A DNA stretch of 27,941 nucleotides from a virus. The notes under the pieces were generated by a model that was not told the DNA's origin, made no database searches, and worked only from the letters and a program-made list of their open reading frames with translations. The stretch's first letter is position 1. The number at the start of each line of letters is the position of its first letter. The position numbers and the translations under genes were made by a program. This document shows positions 7,325 through 16,763 of this stretch, piece after piece. The DNA is taken from positions 1-27,941 of the IMG/VR virus record IMGVR_UViG_3300006737_000140; one strand, given 5' to 3'.

Positions 7325-8041
7325 TTACTTTGTTTGATTTTCGTTTATTATCTCGTTTAAAGCTGATAGTATTTCTTCATCTGTTGGTGTTCTTTCTGAC
7401 ATCTTTTCCATGCGGTCGGTGAAGTATCCTTCGATGCTCAAGCCGCGTAATGAACCATCTTTAACCTTACTCCAAAGCTCGTCATTATTTATTTTCATAG
7501 AAACCATCCAAGTGCCTTTAGGAAGGTCGTAACCGAAAAGTCTTGACTTATCCATTTTAGGGTCTTCTATAATCCAACTTTCAGTAGTTAAAACACCAGA
7601 AACCCTATCTTGATGCTCATAAGTTGCTTTATGATGATTGTTATGTTTTAAATATAGCTCTGACGATTTACGTACTGTTTCAGGACTAAAATACACGTAA
7701 TACTCAGAGTCCGTATTGGGATTATATCTAAATATTTGCTTATTTGGTATCAAAGCAGGACTAACTAGCATTCTCTTATCCTCATCAACCTTAGCAAATG
7801 TTAGGTTGTTTTTTTCTTTGCCAAAATAAACAAAGTCTTGTTCGATAGCTGGTGCTGATACTAAGCTAATAGCGTCAATGGCTAGTTCCTCACTATCATC
7901 ATCAATAACTAGTTCTACAATAGAAGTAGTCTTATCGTAATAATCTTTGTTGTCAGCTTCACAAGCTGCTTTAGTTTCATACTTACACTCACCTGTTTCT
8001 CCAAATTTATATTTTCCGTCTTTACATTTTTTACAAGGCAT
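7325..8041 (-). CDS. Prohead protease, XkdF-like (S78-type)
   Basis: This 238-residue protein directly precedes the scaffold. An unusual Cys-rich N-terminus (C3, C6, C19, C27 in MPCKKCKDGKYKFGETGECK and following) may bind zinc. The protease-like domain starts near residue 57 with AISLVSAPAIEQDF, the usual opening of XkdF-type phage serine proteases. Candidate catalytic residues are H143 in KATYEHQDR and S202 in LRGLSIEG, with the conserved ESW at 154-156. The enzyme would cleave scaffold and possibly capsid protein during head maturation. The stop lies only 31 bases from the scaffold start, and a TCTATTATAT box stands before its own start. Confidence 0.8.
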   Translation of the reverse strand: MPCKKCKDGKYKFGETGECKYETKAACEADNKDYYDKTTSIVELVIDDDSEELAIDAISLVSAPAIEQDFVYFGKEKNNLTFAKVDEDKRMLVSPALIPNKQIFRYNPNTDSEYYVYFSPETVRKSSELYLKHNNHHKATYEHQDRVSGVLTTESWIIEDPKMDKSRLFGYDLPKGTWMVSMKINNDELWSKVKDGSLRGLSIEGYFTDRMEKMSERTPTDEEILSALNEIINENQTK

Positions 8042-8054
8042 ATTATATAATAGA
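8042..8054 (-). promoter_or_regulatory. TCTATTATAT box, copy 3
   Basis: The minus strand reads TCTATTATATAAT, ending right at the protease ATG (3 bases after the core). It contains the 12-base palindrome TATTATATAATA, and ATTAATTAAA lies upstream as in copy 5. Confidence 0.45.
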
Positions 8055-8077
8055 TTTAATTAATATTCGTTTGATTT

Positions 8078-10090
8078 TTAAATTGTTGCTCTACGTCTTA
8101 TATTTGCAAGCTGGTTCTGTGACGAGGTCATTTCATCAGTTACAACGAAGGCTTTGACTGGTTCTGGTTCTGAAACACCACTTAACTCAAAAGCACCTGA
8201 CATCATTTGTGGGGCTGGGGCTGCTGCTGCGGCTGCTGCACCTCCTCCACCACCTCCTCCTGATGCACCACCACCTCCGCCACTAACAATTTTTGCTAAT
8301 TGTACAGCTGAGAATGCACCTGCAAGGCCTGCCTGTACAAACGGGTATGCTGGGAACCCAACAGTAATTGGTGATTTTTGTGCTGTTGTAAATGCATTTT
8401 GAACACTTTCTACACCTGACATAGTTGCTGATGCTATTGCAGCTGCCTTACCTACAGCTGAACCCTCACCTGCTAATGTTTCAACTAACTTAAGGCCTTG
8501 TTTACCTAAACCTTTTTTAGCATCTAATACTTGTTTTTCTAATTTAATTTCATCATCAGCTTGTTTTTGTTCTATTACACCACGTTGTCTAGCAAACTTC
8601 TTTCTTATTTCATCTTTAACCAATTCTGAGTTTTCTAATAGTTCAGCACTAGCCAATTCTTTGTCTTCTTGTATTTTTAACTCTGCTAATGCCCTTGTGT
8701 GCATATCTTCTATTAATGCAAGTGTATTTTCTTGTTGTAATGCAAGTAAAATTTCAGCTTCTTTTTTTGCCCTGTCTTCAGCTTCTTTAATATCAGCATC
8801 TTTTTGTTTCTTGTCCTCTTCCTTTTGTGCTTTTTCTTCATTAACAGCTGTGGTTATTTGTGTTTGTAATAACCTTTGGCTTCTTAGTTTTTTAGTATCT
8901 AATTGAATTAATTCAGCTTGTAATTGCGCTAATTTGTCTTTGTCCTCAATAGTGTTTTTACCCTGAGCCATTTCTAATTTTTGGGCTTCTATCAATATTT
9001 TTTTAGATTGTATTTCTTTATTTGTAATACCCTCTTCTATTTCCTGCGCTCTTCTAAGCAATGCTATTCTTTCTGTTGCACTTTTGTTTTCTCTATCTTC
9101 AGCTTGTAACCTAATGTCATTAATTTCTCTATCTGCCTTAGCCCTTTCTACTTTTAATTTTCTGTCAATATGGTGTGCTTGTTGTCTTTTTTTAGTTACC
9201 CTGTCTATTGCTTCTACTTCTTTAACAGTTTCTTTTACAAATTCTGAAACTGATTTTGTAGCCTTGCCAAACAAATCATCAACACCTGTAAGAACTTGGG
9301 TATAACTTTCACCAATCTCAGCAGCCCCTTTTTTTACAGCATCTAAATCTAAGTCTAAAGCACCTTTTATAACAGTACCTAAGCCTACAAATAAATCTAC
9401 TATTCCAGTAATTCTATTTACAATATTTGTTTTTAATGCGTTCCATAAGCCCAATACAGCTTCTTTAGGGTTTTCAAAAGCATTTACTATGACCCCACCT
9501 AAGTCTGCAAACAAATCCATAACTTGATTTACAACAGCACCAATACCAGCCATAATTCTTTGGAACTTTTCTTGACCTTTTTCTGACCTTTTAAAAGCTG
9601 CCATTAATGATGTTACAGCTATAATTAAAGCACCAATACCTGTAGACATTATACCTGCCTTAATAGTGCCAAACATAGCCCTTGCAGTAGGTATTATTTG
9701 GCTAAAACCTTTCTTTATACCATTAAGGGAAACACCCATAAACTGAAGATTTGCAATACTTTCTTTTGCCTCTTTGTTGTTTTCTTTTTCAGCTTTAGTT
9801 GCTTCTTTCTGTTGGTCTGTTAAACCTTTAACTGCATGTGTTTGGTCTTTTATAGAAAGGCTAATGTGTTCTATTTTTTTATCAATACCTGTAAGGCTTC
9901 TTTCATAATCATTCATTCCAGCCCTAGCCTGCTTGAGTTTAATTTCCTCCCCCTTTAATTCATGAAGTATTTGCTTTTGTTCTTTTACTTTTGCATTAAT
10001 CTCATCAAGGGTCATTACATACTCTTTTACATCTTTTGTAGCACTTTTAGTGTTACCTTTAATTTCTACTTCTATTGTTTCTTTTGCCAT
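8078..10090 (-). CDS. Tail tape-measure protein
   Basis: This 670-residue protein is the longest helical protein in the window. It has an N-terminal coiled coil (about 20-115), a hydrophobic stretch near 130-170 (AGIMSTGIGALIIAVTSLMA), a second moderately hydrophobic part, then a long charged coiled coil (about 285-530). Near residues 600-630 is a Gly/Ala low-complexity tract (runs of G followed by seven A). These are standard tape-measure traits; the protein sets tail length and helps DNA entry. A usual value of about 0.15 nm per residue would give a tail near 100 nm, a rough inference. No peptidase or lysozyme domain is visible. It precedes the head protease, which is unusual. Confidence 0.82.
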   Translation of the reverse strand: MAKETIEVEIKGNTKSATKDVKEYVMTLDEINAKVKEQKQILHELKGEEIKLKQARAGMNDYERSLTGIDKKIEHISLSIKDQTHAVKGLTDQQKEATKAEKENNKEAKESIANLQFMGVSLNGIKKGFSQIIPTARAMFGTIKAGIMSTGIGALIIAVTSLMAAFKRSEKGQEKFQRIMAGIGAVVNQVMDLFADLGGVIVNAFENPKEAVLGLWNALKTNIVNRITGIVDLFVGLGTVIKGALDLDLDAVKKGAAEIGESYTQVLTGVDDLFGKATKSVSEFVKETVKEVEAIDRVTKKRQQAHHIDRKLKVERAKADREINDIRLQAEDRENKSATERIALLRRAQEIEEGITNKEIQSKKILIEAQKLEMAQGKNTIEDKDKLAQLQAELIQLDTKKLRSQRLLQTQITTAVNEEKAQKEEDKKQKDADIKEAEDRAKKEAEILLALQQENTLALIEDMHTRALAELKIQEDKELASAELLENSELVKDEIRKKFARQRGVIEQKQADDEIKLEKQVLDAKKGLGKQGLKLVETLAGEGSAVGKAAAIASATMSGVESVQNAFTTAQKSPITVGFPAYPFVQAGLAGAFSAVQLAKIVSGGGGGASGGGGGGGAAAAAAAPAPQMMSGAFELSGVSEPEPVKAFVVTDEMTSSQNQLANIRRRATI

Positions 10091-10101
10091 TTGTTTTTAT
10101 T

Positions 10102-10959
10102 TTATACTTTCATTTCATAAAGGTTAAGGGTACAACTCCAAGCTATTTCCATAAACCTACTGCCTGTAACCTGTAAATGCATATCATTAGTGCCACTAAA
10201 TGCAACTGCGGCTGTCCAGCCCGCAACCGTTCCAAAACTACCTAATGTCGTAACTGATTGGTTGTCTGCCTTTAAATATGCTATTCCCGTTGCTCTTAAT
10301 AATATTCTATCATATACATTTCCTGCAGCTGTTCCACCCGTTCTAACACCCATTACATTAGCTTCAAATCCTGTAAAAGATGTAGATGATGTATCAGAAT
10401 CTCTAGCAATTGTTGTTAAGCTAGTAATACCATTTACAAGTAAGTTTGTTGGTGCTTCATTTTCAGTAACCCCTGACAAATGTATTGTAGAATTTTGCCC
10501 TTTGCCTATAGTATTACCACCCCCACCAATAACAAACTCACCCGGTCTTTGTGCAACTCCATAATTACCTAATACAGTTGTGTTTTTTATATTTACACCA
10601 ACTTCATTGTTACTCCCAACAATTAAATTGTCACTTGATTGGCTTTTAACGTTATTATTATGCCCAACTACATAATTTCTTGTTGCACCAGCTTCAGCAT
10701 TATTTCTAGCACCCTGTAACTTATTATCCATGTTATTAAATGCTTTTCTTAGGTTCGGGTTTGACCTATAAGCAAAACAAGTGCTTGTAGCATGGTCATA
10801 AGTATACCCATACGCTTCACATTGTTTTTGTGTAGGTGATATTTGGGTTGTGCCATCAGTAAAGCTAACATTACCAAAATTATCTATTAATGATGGTTTT
10901 ACAGAATAACCTGTTATGTAATCTGCGGATGGTGGTAATGGTCCTGTTATTTCACTCAT
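10102..10959 (-). CDS. Fibre-like protein with YadA-type repeats
   Basis: This 285-residue protein contains short repeats with spacing of about 14-16 residues: YVVGHNN (96-102), LIVGSNN (112-118), TVLGNYG (128-134) and FVIGGGG (142-148). This is the pattern of a trimeric left-handed beta-roll like the head of YadA-family adhesins. The N-terminus (1-75) may attach to the tail, and the C-terminal half (TGFEANVMGVRTGG... to LNLYEMKV) is beta-rich and may be the tip. It lies between the large tail protein and the tape measure. A tail fibre or receptor-binding role is inferred from the repeat type. No intramolecular chaperone (S74) motif is evident. Confidence 0.55.
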   Translation of the reverse strand: MSEITGPLPPSADYITGYSVKPSLIDNFGNVSFTDGTTQISPTQKQCEAYGYTYDHATSTCFAYRSNPNLRKAFNNMDNKLQGARNNAEAGATRNYVVGHNNNVKSQSSDNLIVGSNNEVGVNIKNTTVLGNYGVAQRPGEFVIGGGGNTIGKGQNSTIHLSGVTENEAPTNLLVNGITSLTTIARDSDTSSTSFTGFEANVMGVRTGGTAAGNVYDRILLRATGIAYLKADNQSVTTLGSFGTVAGWTAAVAFSGTNDMHLQVTGSRFMEIAWSCTLNLYEMKV

Positions 10960-10963
10960 TATT

Positions 10964-13900
10964 TTATGGTATTAATATAAATTCAACAGTTGACAAATCT
11001 CCCGGTTTGTAATCTATTTTATTAACTCTAAATTCTCTGTTTTTAATAAATACTTTGTCATACATATTAAAAGTGTTAATGTCACTAGCATTTAAACTTA
11101 CTTTAATTGTCATTGACCTTGTATCAGGGTTATAAAGTTCACCAAAATAAGGCTGCCAATATGTTGCAAATAAATTATTGTTTGGTGATACGTTTCCTAA
11201 TGGAATTAATTCTAAAGGTCCGAAGTTAAAATCCCTAGTATCACCAGCTGACGGTGGTATAGAAACTTGCGTTGGTATTGATGATAAATGACTAAATTGT
11301 AAATATTCTGTCAGTTCAGTTGCAATAACTGCATTTTGTGCTGGTATGTGTATTTTTAACCCTTGTAATTGGGCAATACCATTGTCATACAAAATTCTAG
11401 GTAAATTCTCAAAACTTTCAGATACATTATCACTTTCATTGTAAGCATAGATATTTGGTACAACAAGTGGTGCGTATTGTGACATTAAAGGTTTTATTAC
11501 TGTTGCAGCAAATGGTTCGGCAACTATTTCTTCTGTATCATTTTCTAATATTGTAAACCCAGAAGCATCAAAAAACCTACTTCCATACAAAAAATTTGTT
11601 CCTGATGATTTTTTATAAACATTAAAAGCATAGTCATCTTCATCTTCTTCATACTTAAATATAGTCTTTTGTTTTAAGTCTGTCAGTGGTGTTAATTTCT
11701 TTTCAAAGCCATCAACTTTGTCTGTCCAGTCATGCGTTTGTATGTCATCATTGTCAACAAAAATATCTTTATATGGTTCAATAAGTATATTATTAGGGTT
11801 AGATTTGTCAGGTACAGTAACTAAATTAAACATGTTAAAAATACCTTTTAAGAAAGCCCACTGTTCCAATTCACCCCTAATTGTATTTAACCTGTTATTA
11901 CCAACAGTACCTATATAATTTATTGTTGCACTAAGTGTGGAAGGTAGGTCTTTCATTTCATTATCTACATTATGGAAATAACCCATATCTCTTTGCCTGA
12001 CAGCATTACTTTCAGTTGCCTTCCATCTTAAACCTACCTTGTCACCAGAGGTTAGCTGTATAGTCCCTGTGCTTGTACTGTATGTACTATGTGCTGATGA
12101 ATAAAAAGAAGCACCCGGTCCTTTAAATACCAACTCATGGGTGTTGTCATAGGGGTTATAACCATGATTACTACTTACAACCGTTACTGTATTAACAGCA
12201 TTTGATGAAAAACTTGTAACATTTAAACTTGACAAGTTACCGTCTGGGTTTGTTTTTACTAGCGGTGTATTAGAGTAAAAACCACCTTCAAAAACAACAG
12301 CATCAACAGTTTGGTATGCAATAGTAAACCCCCCAAAAGCAAGTGGGATTTGTACAGGTCCTAAAACTGGAAAGCCAGCGGCAGCACCTGTAACACTTAA
12401 TGTTTGTGTGTTAATAGTATAAGTTTGCCCCCCAGAACCTATTGGGTGAACAAACCATTCAAATGTAATATCACAATCTTTTTTACACGCAAACCTAACT
12501 GTGGCACTTAAATCCATGCTAACACCTGTCAACCCTGATGGTATTTCAAATTGATGGTTAGTTGTATCCCAACCCATCTCAGGGGTAAAAGAATCATTAT
12601 AAAACTTTATATTTGTAAAAGCTGTTGTTGCATAGTTAACAGGGTCACCAGTTACAAAAGCACCTATTTCACCAGTTGATGTACTGTAAGTAGCTTCACC
12701 CGTGTCAGTTGCAGTACTAGGTGATGAGTCATCACCCCAATTAAAGTCCATGTATAGTTTATTAAAATCTATACTATCAAAGAAATTACTTGTAATTTGA
12801 AATGGTGTAGCTGAAATAATTTTATCTATTAGGTATTTAACTTTTATAAAAGGTCTAAATGCTGATTGTAGGTTTAACAATTCAGGTTGGCCTTCATCTG
12901 CACCACCATTATCATCATGTGGTATAAACTGATGGTTCCAGTCACAAAATGGGTATTTTAAAACATCAGTAGTTGTATCATTCTCATCACCAGCAAAACT
13001 GTCCGCTTCTAATGGTAAAACAAGTTCTAGTTCACCAATCCAGCTATCTGTAATATTAGTAATGTTGTAAATATGGTCAAGTTCACTAAAGTCAATATTG
13101 TCAAATGTTCTATCAGCTAAAACATCTGCAAGGGCAACAGCTTCTGAATATAAATTTATATTGTAACTTATTTCACCGCCTTTTTCTTGTATATCTATTA
13201 GCCTTAGGTAACCTTCAAATAAAACAAAACCATCTTCTTTTAACCTGCACCTAGTTTTAACATAAGGGTTAAATGAATAGCCATCTTGTGCAGTCCTTGT
13301 AACCTCAAAGATATTGTCAAATATTTTGCTATTTCGTTTTGTTGCTGGTAGTTTAAATGCTTTAGAATAAGATTGTACTTTTTCAGTTACCTTTTTAAAA
13401 TCATCAATTGATAAACTTAGGGGTATGTTTTCTTCTTCATATAAGTCACATACAACAGAACCATCACCAGAACTAAATTCATTTAAATCAGTTCCAATTA
13501 TACCTTTTACAGAAGCACTCCTTATACGAACAGACTTAGCATCTAAAGCTGCATCATTTTGGAAGTATATCCACAAAATGTCATATTGTGTTGTTGCCAC
13601 AAAAGTCATTGTGTGTTGGGTGTAAGTATTTACAGTGTCTAAAGGTTCGAAAATACCTTGCAGGCCATTTGGACTGTTTCCTGCATCTAAAAAACCAATT
13701 TGTGTTGAAGGCGAAGATATAAACAAACCTAAAGAAGGTGTTGTTTTAGTCCCTACACCCTGAGCCCGTTCAACTAATATTTTAACTTCATAGCTATTAC
13801 CAATAGTCAACCCACCCATCTTGTAACCAGCACAATATTTTGCAGGCACAACATTTGAAGTTTGCGAATCTGTTCGACCTGCCAATGCTACTAGGTTTTG

Positions 13901-14290
13901 GCCTGCAAGACCACTACCAAAACTTTGTGACTGCCTATTTGGTCCTAAGTTTTGTGAACCAGCCACATCTGCACGGCCACGAAACCATTTTCCCGGAAGC
14001 CAAAGGTTTAACGTACTCCCTGATGCAGCTAAAGCGTTACCAATATCATTAGTAAATTGTTGTACAAAAGATACAGAGTTTGGGTTGTTAGGGTAACCTA
14101 ATGCTGTAGCATTTACAGTAACTTGGTTGGTATTGTTATTTAAAGCAAAAGGGTCAAAGATGATACTGCCTTGGTTTGGATTATCACTATACCAAACTTG
14201 TGCATCAGCAAGCTGCTCAGTTGGCAAAGGACTCATGTCATTTAAAAACCCTAAATATTCTTGCGGTAATATTTCTAATTGTACACTCAT
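10964..14290 (-). CDS. Large tail protein, probable tail-tip/baseplate component
   Basis: This 1108-residue protein is the largest in the window. After a polar N-terminus (1-150), residues about 150-270 form a beta-sandwich resembling a carbohydrate-binding module (GLTIGNSYEVKILVERAQGV ... TMTFVATTQYDILWIYFQND). The core begins near 285 (PLSLSIDDFKKVTEKVQSYS) and includes FKLPATKRNSKIFDNIFEVT and FEGYLRLIDIQEKGGEISYN, segments I associate with large tail proteins of Bacteroidota phages. The C-terminal region is beta-rich (MTIKVSLNASDINTFNMYDK). It probably belongs to the distal tail or adhesion apparatus. The start overlaps the stop of the preceding gene (TAATG). The exact baseplate position is uncertain. 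Confidence 0.6.
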   Translation of the reverse strand: MSVQLEILPQEYLGFLNDMSPLPTEQLADAQVWYSDNPNQGSIIFDPFALNNNTNQVTVNATALGYPNNPNSVSFVQQFTNDIGNALAASGSTLNLWLPGKWFRGRADVAGSQNLGPNRQSQSFGSGLAGQNLVALAGRTDSQTSNVVPAKYCAGYKMGGLTIGNSYEVKILVERAQGVGTKTTPSLGLFISSPSTQIGFLDAGNSPNGLQGIFEPLDTVNTYTQHTMTFVATTQYDILWIYFQNDAALDAKSVRIRSASVKGIIGTDLNEFSSGDGSVVCDLYEEENIPLSLSIDDFKKVTEKVQSYSKAFKLPATKRNSKIFDNIFEVTRTAQDGYSFNPYVKTRCRLKEDGFVLFEGYLRLIDIQEKGGEISYNINLYSEAVALADVLADRTFDNIDFSELDHIYNITNITDSWIGELELVLPLEADSFAGDENDTTTDVLKYPFCDWNHQFIPHDDNGGADEGQPELLNLQSAFRPFIKVKYLIDKIISATPFQITSNFFDSIDFNKLYMDFNWGDDSSPSTATDTGEATYSTSTGEIGAFVTGDPVNYATTAFTNIKFYNDSFTPEMGWDTTNHQFEIPSGLTGVSMDLSATVRFACKKDCDITFEWFVHPIGSGGQTYTINTQTLSVTGAAAGFPVLGPVQIPLAFGGFTIAYQTVDAVVFEGGFYSNTPLVKTNPDGNLSSLNVTSFSSNAVNTVTVVSSNHGYNPYDNTHELVFKGPGASFYSSAHSTYSTSTGTIQLTSGDKVGLRWKATESNAVRQRDMGYFHNVDNEMKDLPSTLSATINYIGTVGNNRLNTIRGELEQWAFLKGIFNMFNLVTVPDKSNPNNILIEPYKDIFVDNDDIQTHDWTDKVDGFEKKLTPLTDLKQKTIFKYEEDEDDYAFNVYKKSSGTNFLYGSRFFDASGFTILENDTEEIVAEPFAATVIKPLMSQYAPLVVPNIYAYNESDNVSESFENLPRILYDNGIAQLQGLKIHIPAQNAVIATELTEYLQFSHLSSIPTQVSIPPSAGDTRDFNFGPLELIPLGNVSPNNNLFATYWQPYFGELYNPDTRSMTIKVSLNASDINTFNMYDKVFIKNREFRVNKIDYKPGDLSTVEFILIP

Positions 14291-14993
14291 TATATTGATT
14301 GTGTTCTTAATGTTTCACTTTTTTCAACCTCAAAAGTATATTGAATTAACTTATCATTTGCAACTGTTTTTTTAGTAAAGCTAGTAGACTTTAACCTAAC
14401 TGGTGTAACATAATCATTTAGCATAGAATATAAATCAGTATCATCTCTATACGGTTGAAGTATATAAACCTCAGGGCTATTAGTAAGCTCTTCAAACATC
14501 ACATTTTCATCTTCTGTTACAAAGTCTGTACTCATAGATATTGTTTCGGTAGCATTAACCCTAAAAGATTTTTTACCACCTTTAAAGCCATAAGGTTTGT
14601 AGGTTGTTTCATTCCATGTTCCAGCTAGTTGGTTATAAGTAGTGCCTTTGTAGTTGTTTTTCTAACTGACTTTTGTGTAAACGTGTAATAATCCCAAGCA
14701 CCCCATTGGTTTAACCAACAAAGCCTTATACTTTCATACCCTTTTGTATTAGGGCAATTTATGTATATTGTATAAGTTTCCATTGTTTTAGCATTAGAAT
14801 TATTTTGTGTTTCAATTGTATAATATGAAATTTCTTTAGTAGGGTCATCATAAGCGTTTTTAAAGTTACTTGCCCAGTTTCTAAGGTTTCCAGGAAAACA
14901 ACCAAAATAGCCAATTAGCCTATCAGCAACAGGTGTGAAATCATTATATGTATAACTCCCTGCACTTGAAGTCCTACCAATAGTGTCTAATGA
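14290..14993 (-). pseudogene. C-terminal remainder of a broken tail gene
   Basis: After the TAA at 14996-14994, the same frame stays open for over 110 codons with protein-like content (SLDTIGRTSSAGSYTYNDF, GYFGCFPGNLRNWASNFKNA, TIYINCPNTKGYESIRLCWL, NQWGAWDYYTFTQKS). Near the A5 run at 14661-14657 it loses sense, and the -1 frame continues (YKGTTYNQLAGTWNETTY, FRVNATETISMSTDFVTEDE) to the stop at 14290. Restoring one A would read SVRKNNYKGTTYNQ across the joint. Without repair, the first ATG in the last segment is at 14535, giving an 81-residue piece. The whole protein would have about 485 residues. The cause may be two real mutations, recoding, or sequencing or assembly error. Confidence 0.7.
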
Positions 14994-15746
14994 TTATTGT
15001 ACACCTGAACTGTTAAATGTTGTAACTATAATTTTTCTAACAGCTTTTGACGTGGTGGTGTTAATAGTTAAAAAAGACAAAGTACCATAATCACCATCAT
15101 TAGCATATTGCACTTTAGGGGCATTAGTTAGGAATAATCCGGGGGTTGTTGTTTCAGGGTTAAACTTTGACAGGTCAAAACCAAAATAAGAAAATGGGAG
15201 GGTAAAACCTGAACTTGTAACACCACCCCTAACTAAAGGGTCTGTTCTTTTTATATAACCGTTAAAAATTCTATACACGTCTGTATTTAGCCATGTGCTT
15301 GTATCTTCAGTTACTAAATTAGTAGTTGTATCTAAATATTCAAGTGTAAACCTTAATGCTAAGTATTTTATTGTATTTTTATTTTTTGAATACCTATCAA
15401 TAAAATGTATTGGGTTTGCGTAATCATCATCTGTATTTTTTTGCTTAACAGCACTACCATTAGTAGCTAAATTATCAGAGTTTACATAATTTTCAACTAC
15501 ATTGCTAATATCAATCATGCCAACCCCTGCATTGTTTGGTGACACCTTAAATGTTCCTATCAAATTAGTATTTGTTCCTAGTGATGACATACCAGCTTCT
15601 TCATCTTGTATAAACACCCTTACAATATATTTAACCCTAGTTTCATTTAAAACAACAATATTGTTAGCAACTGAAAATATTATTTCCTGCCCTACTGCTA
15701 AAGTTGAATATCGTGGTTTTTGTAAAAATTCTGTATTTGATGACAT
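14994..15746 (-). CDS. Structural tail protein, N-terminal 250 residues (interrupted gene)
   Basis: This 250-residue frame is the start of a beta-rich tail protein (SVANNIVVLNETRVKYIVRV, FKVSPNNAGVGMIDISNVVE, LPFSYFGFDLSKFNPETTT). It ends at a TAA within a sequence whose reading frame continues without other signs of an end, so it is probably truncated. It sits between the gp10-like tail protein and the large tail protein and has an A-rich leader (AAAATAAAATAAA). If the stop is genuine, this would still make a stable-looking beta domain, but the C-terminal half with the WLNQWGAWDYYTF segment would be lost. I recognise the general type from Bacteroidota phages but not its exact role. Confidence 0.65.
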   Translation of the reverse strand: MSSNTEFLQKPRYSTLAVGQEIIFSVANNIVVLNETRVKYIVRVFIQDEEAGMSSLGTNTNLIGTFKVSPNNAGVGMIDISNVVENYVNSDNLATNGSAVKQKNTDDDYANPIHFIDRYSKNKNTIKYLALRFTLEYLDTTTNLVTEDTSTWLNTDVYRIFNGYIKRTDPLVRGGVTSSGFTLPFSYFGFDLSKFNPETTTPGLFLTNAPKVQYANDGDYGTLSFLTINTTTSKAVRKIIVTTFNSSGVQ

Positions 15747-15752
15747 TTTATT

Positions 15753-16313
15753 TTATTTTGTAAATGTTGTTATATATGTTTGTATGTCTAAAGCAATGTT
15801 TTTCAATAAGTCTTCTTTTAGTGTTTTATAACCTATGCCTAATGGCTTTTGAAAAAAACTAATGCTTTTAATACCTTCCCTTTTTATTTTTTTACTTATT
15901 AAATAAGCAAAGCCAGATATAAATTGGCCAGTATCTCTTGACCTTCCCCTTCCTAAACCTTTAGGCTCTATGCCTTTCTTTTTTATCCATTTAGATATTA
16001 TATCAACAGGCGGCCCTTTGGTTGTATAACTGTATGGGCTTGACTCATTGTTTAATAAATAATTTGTAAAAGTCCTTTTTGTTTTAGTTCCTGAAACACC
16101 TTTGTCTAAAAAAGTACCATAATCAAACATGTAAAACTTTACACTAAAGCCCCTGTCTGTAACCTCAACTGTAGACCTTATTGATTCACCTAAAGCTGTA
16201 TTACCCCTGCTTTTTCCCATCGCATCTTTTGAATTGCTTAAGTCTAATTTAGCATCATTTACAACCTGTTTAGCAAAGCTGTCTAAGTACCTTTTTATAT
16301 TAGTGGTTTTCAT
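15753..16313 (-). CDS. HK97 gp10-like tail/neck protein
   Basis: This 186-residue basic protein has helix-rich ends and a central strand region (VEVTDRGFSVKFYMFDYGTF at 49-68, then LDKGVSGT). The D-Y-G-x-x-L-D-K-G motif near 64-72 matches HK97 gp10-like head-tail joining or tail-completion proteins (Y/E-x-G-T). The middle (KGPPVDIISKWIKKKGIEPK) and GRGRSRDTGQFISGFAYLIS fit versions from Bacteroidota phages. It starts one base before the stop of the preceding gene ends and lies 6 bases upstream of the next gene. The role would be closing the head-tail interface. Confidence 0.65.
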   Translation of the reverse strand: MKTTNIKRYLDSFAKQVVNDAKLDLSNSKDAMGKSRGNTALGESIRSTVEVTDRGFSVKFYMFDYGTFLDKGVSGTKTKRTFTNYLLNNESSPYSYTTKGPPVDIISKWIKKKGIEPKGLGRGRSRDTGQFISGFAYLISKKIKREGIKSISFFQKPLGIGYKTLKEDLLKNIALDIQTYITTFTK

Positions 16314-16763
16314 TTAAACTACACCAACAAATATTTCTACATTTGCATCATCAGTACTCCTTGGCTTTACTGTCAATTTTTCGATGTCTTCTAATGTTGT
16401 AAATGTTGCAGTTGCTGAATTATAACCTTTTGCAGTTGTATCAGCTTGACATAATATATGCGAAGCCCCTGGTGTTAAAACAACAGTATAACTTGTACCT
16501 GTAGTTGAAACAGCTAAGTCTAAGACAGCCGTTGCACTTATATTTGTTACCCTAATATACTTAGTGTTTTCTAAGTCTATTGCACCTGCACTGCCATAAA
16601 CATTGCTATTAAAAGTTGCTATAATTGTTTCATTTGAATGCGGGCATGTTACTGTCCTTTCAAAAGTGTTTAAAATATCTGTAACTGTATATGTGTTAGA
16701 AGAACCCCTCAATGCCCCATTGATTGTTACAGTTTCAGAAATCGTTGCTACTAAATTTGCCAT
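16314..16763 (-). CDS. Beta-rich virion protein, hypothetical
   Basis: This 149-residue protein is rich in T, A, V and S with alternating beta segments (LVATISETVTINGALRGSSN, YIRVTNISATAVLDLAVSTT, VEIFVGVV at the end) and few charges. It resembles a single beta-sandwich domain, as in small tail or decoration proteins. It lies between the HTH-like 124-residue protein and the gp10-like protein and is tightly packed with both. The A-rich leader (GATAAAAAATAAAATT) fits normal initiation. No family recognised. Confidence 0.5.
   Translation of the reverse strand: MANLVATISETVTINGALRGSSNTYTVTDILNTFERTVTCPHSNETIIATFNSNVYGSAGAIDLENTKYIRVTNISATAVLDLAVSTTGTSYTVVLTPGASHILCQADTTAKGYNSATATFTTLEDIEKLTVKPRSTDDANVEIFVGVV

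Noticed and set aside
8220-8280. Short G/C-rich tandem repeat on the plus strand
   Set aside because: It is the Gly/Ala low-complexity tract near the C-terminus of the tape measure, made of GGN and GCN codons, with no sign of a mobile element or CRISPR.
10190-10564. Plus-strand open frame of 124 codons
   Set aside because: It lies wholly inside the fibre gene, has no A-rich leader or neighbours on the same strand, and its product resembles no protein type.
4157-14290. Diversity-generating retroelement or phase-variable fibre
   Set aside because: No reverse transcriptase gene and no template/variable repeat pair is visible in the window. The protein repeats in the fibre-like genes are structural.
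14994-14996. Alternative genetic code (TAA read as an amino acid)
   Set aside because: TAA ends many other genes here, often with the next start overlapping it (TAATG). TAG and TGA are also used as stops. A single anomalous TAA is better explained by mutation or error.
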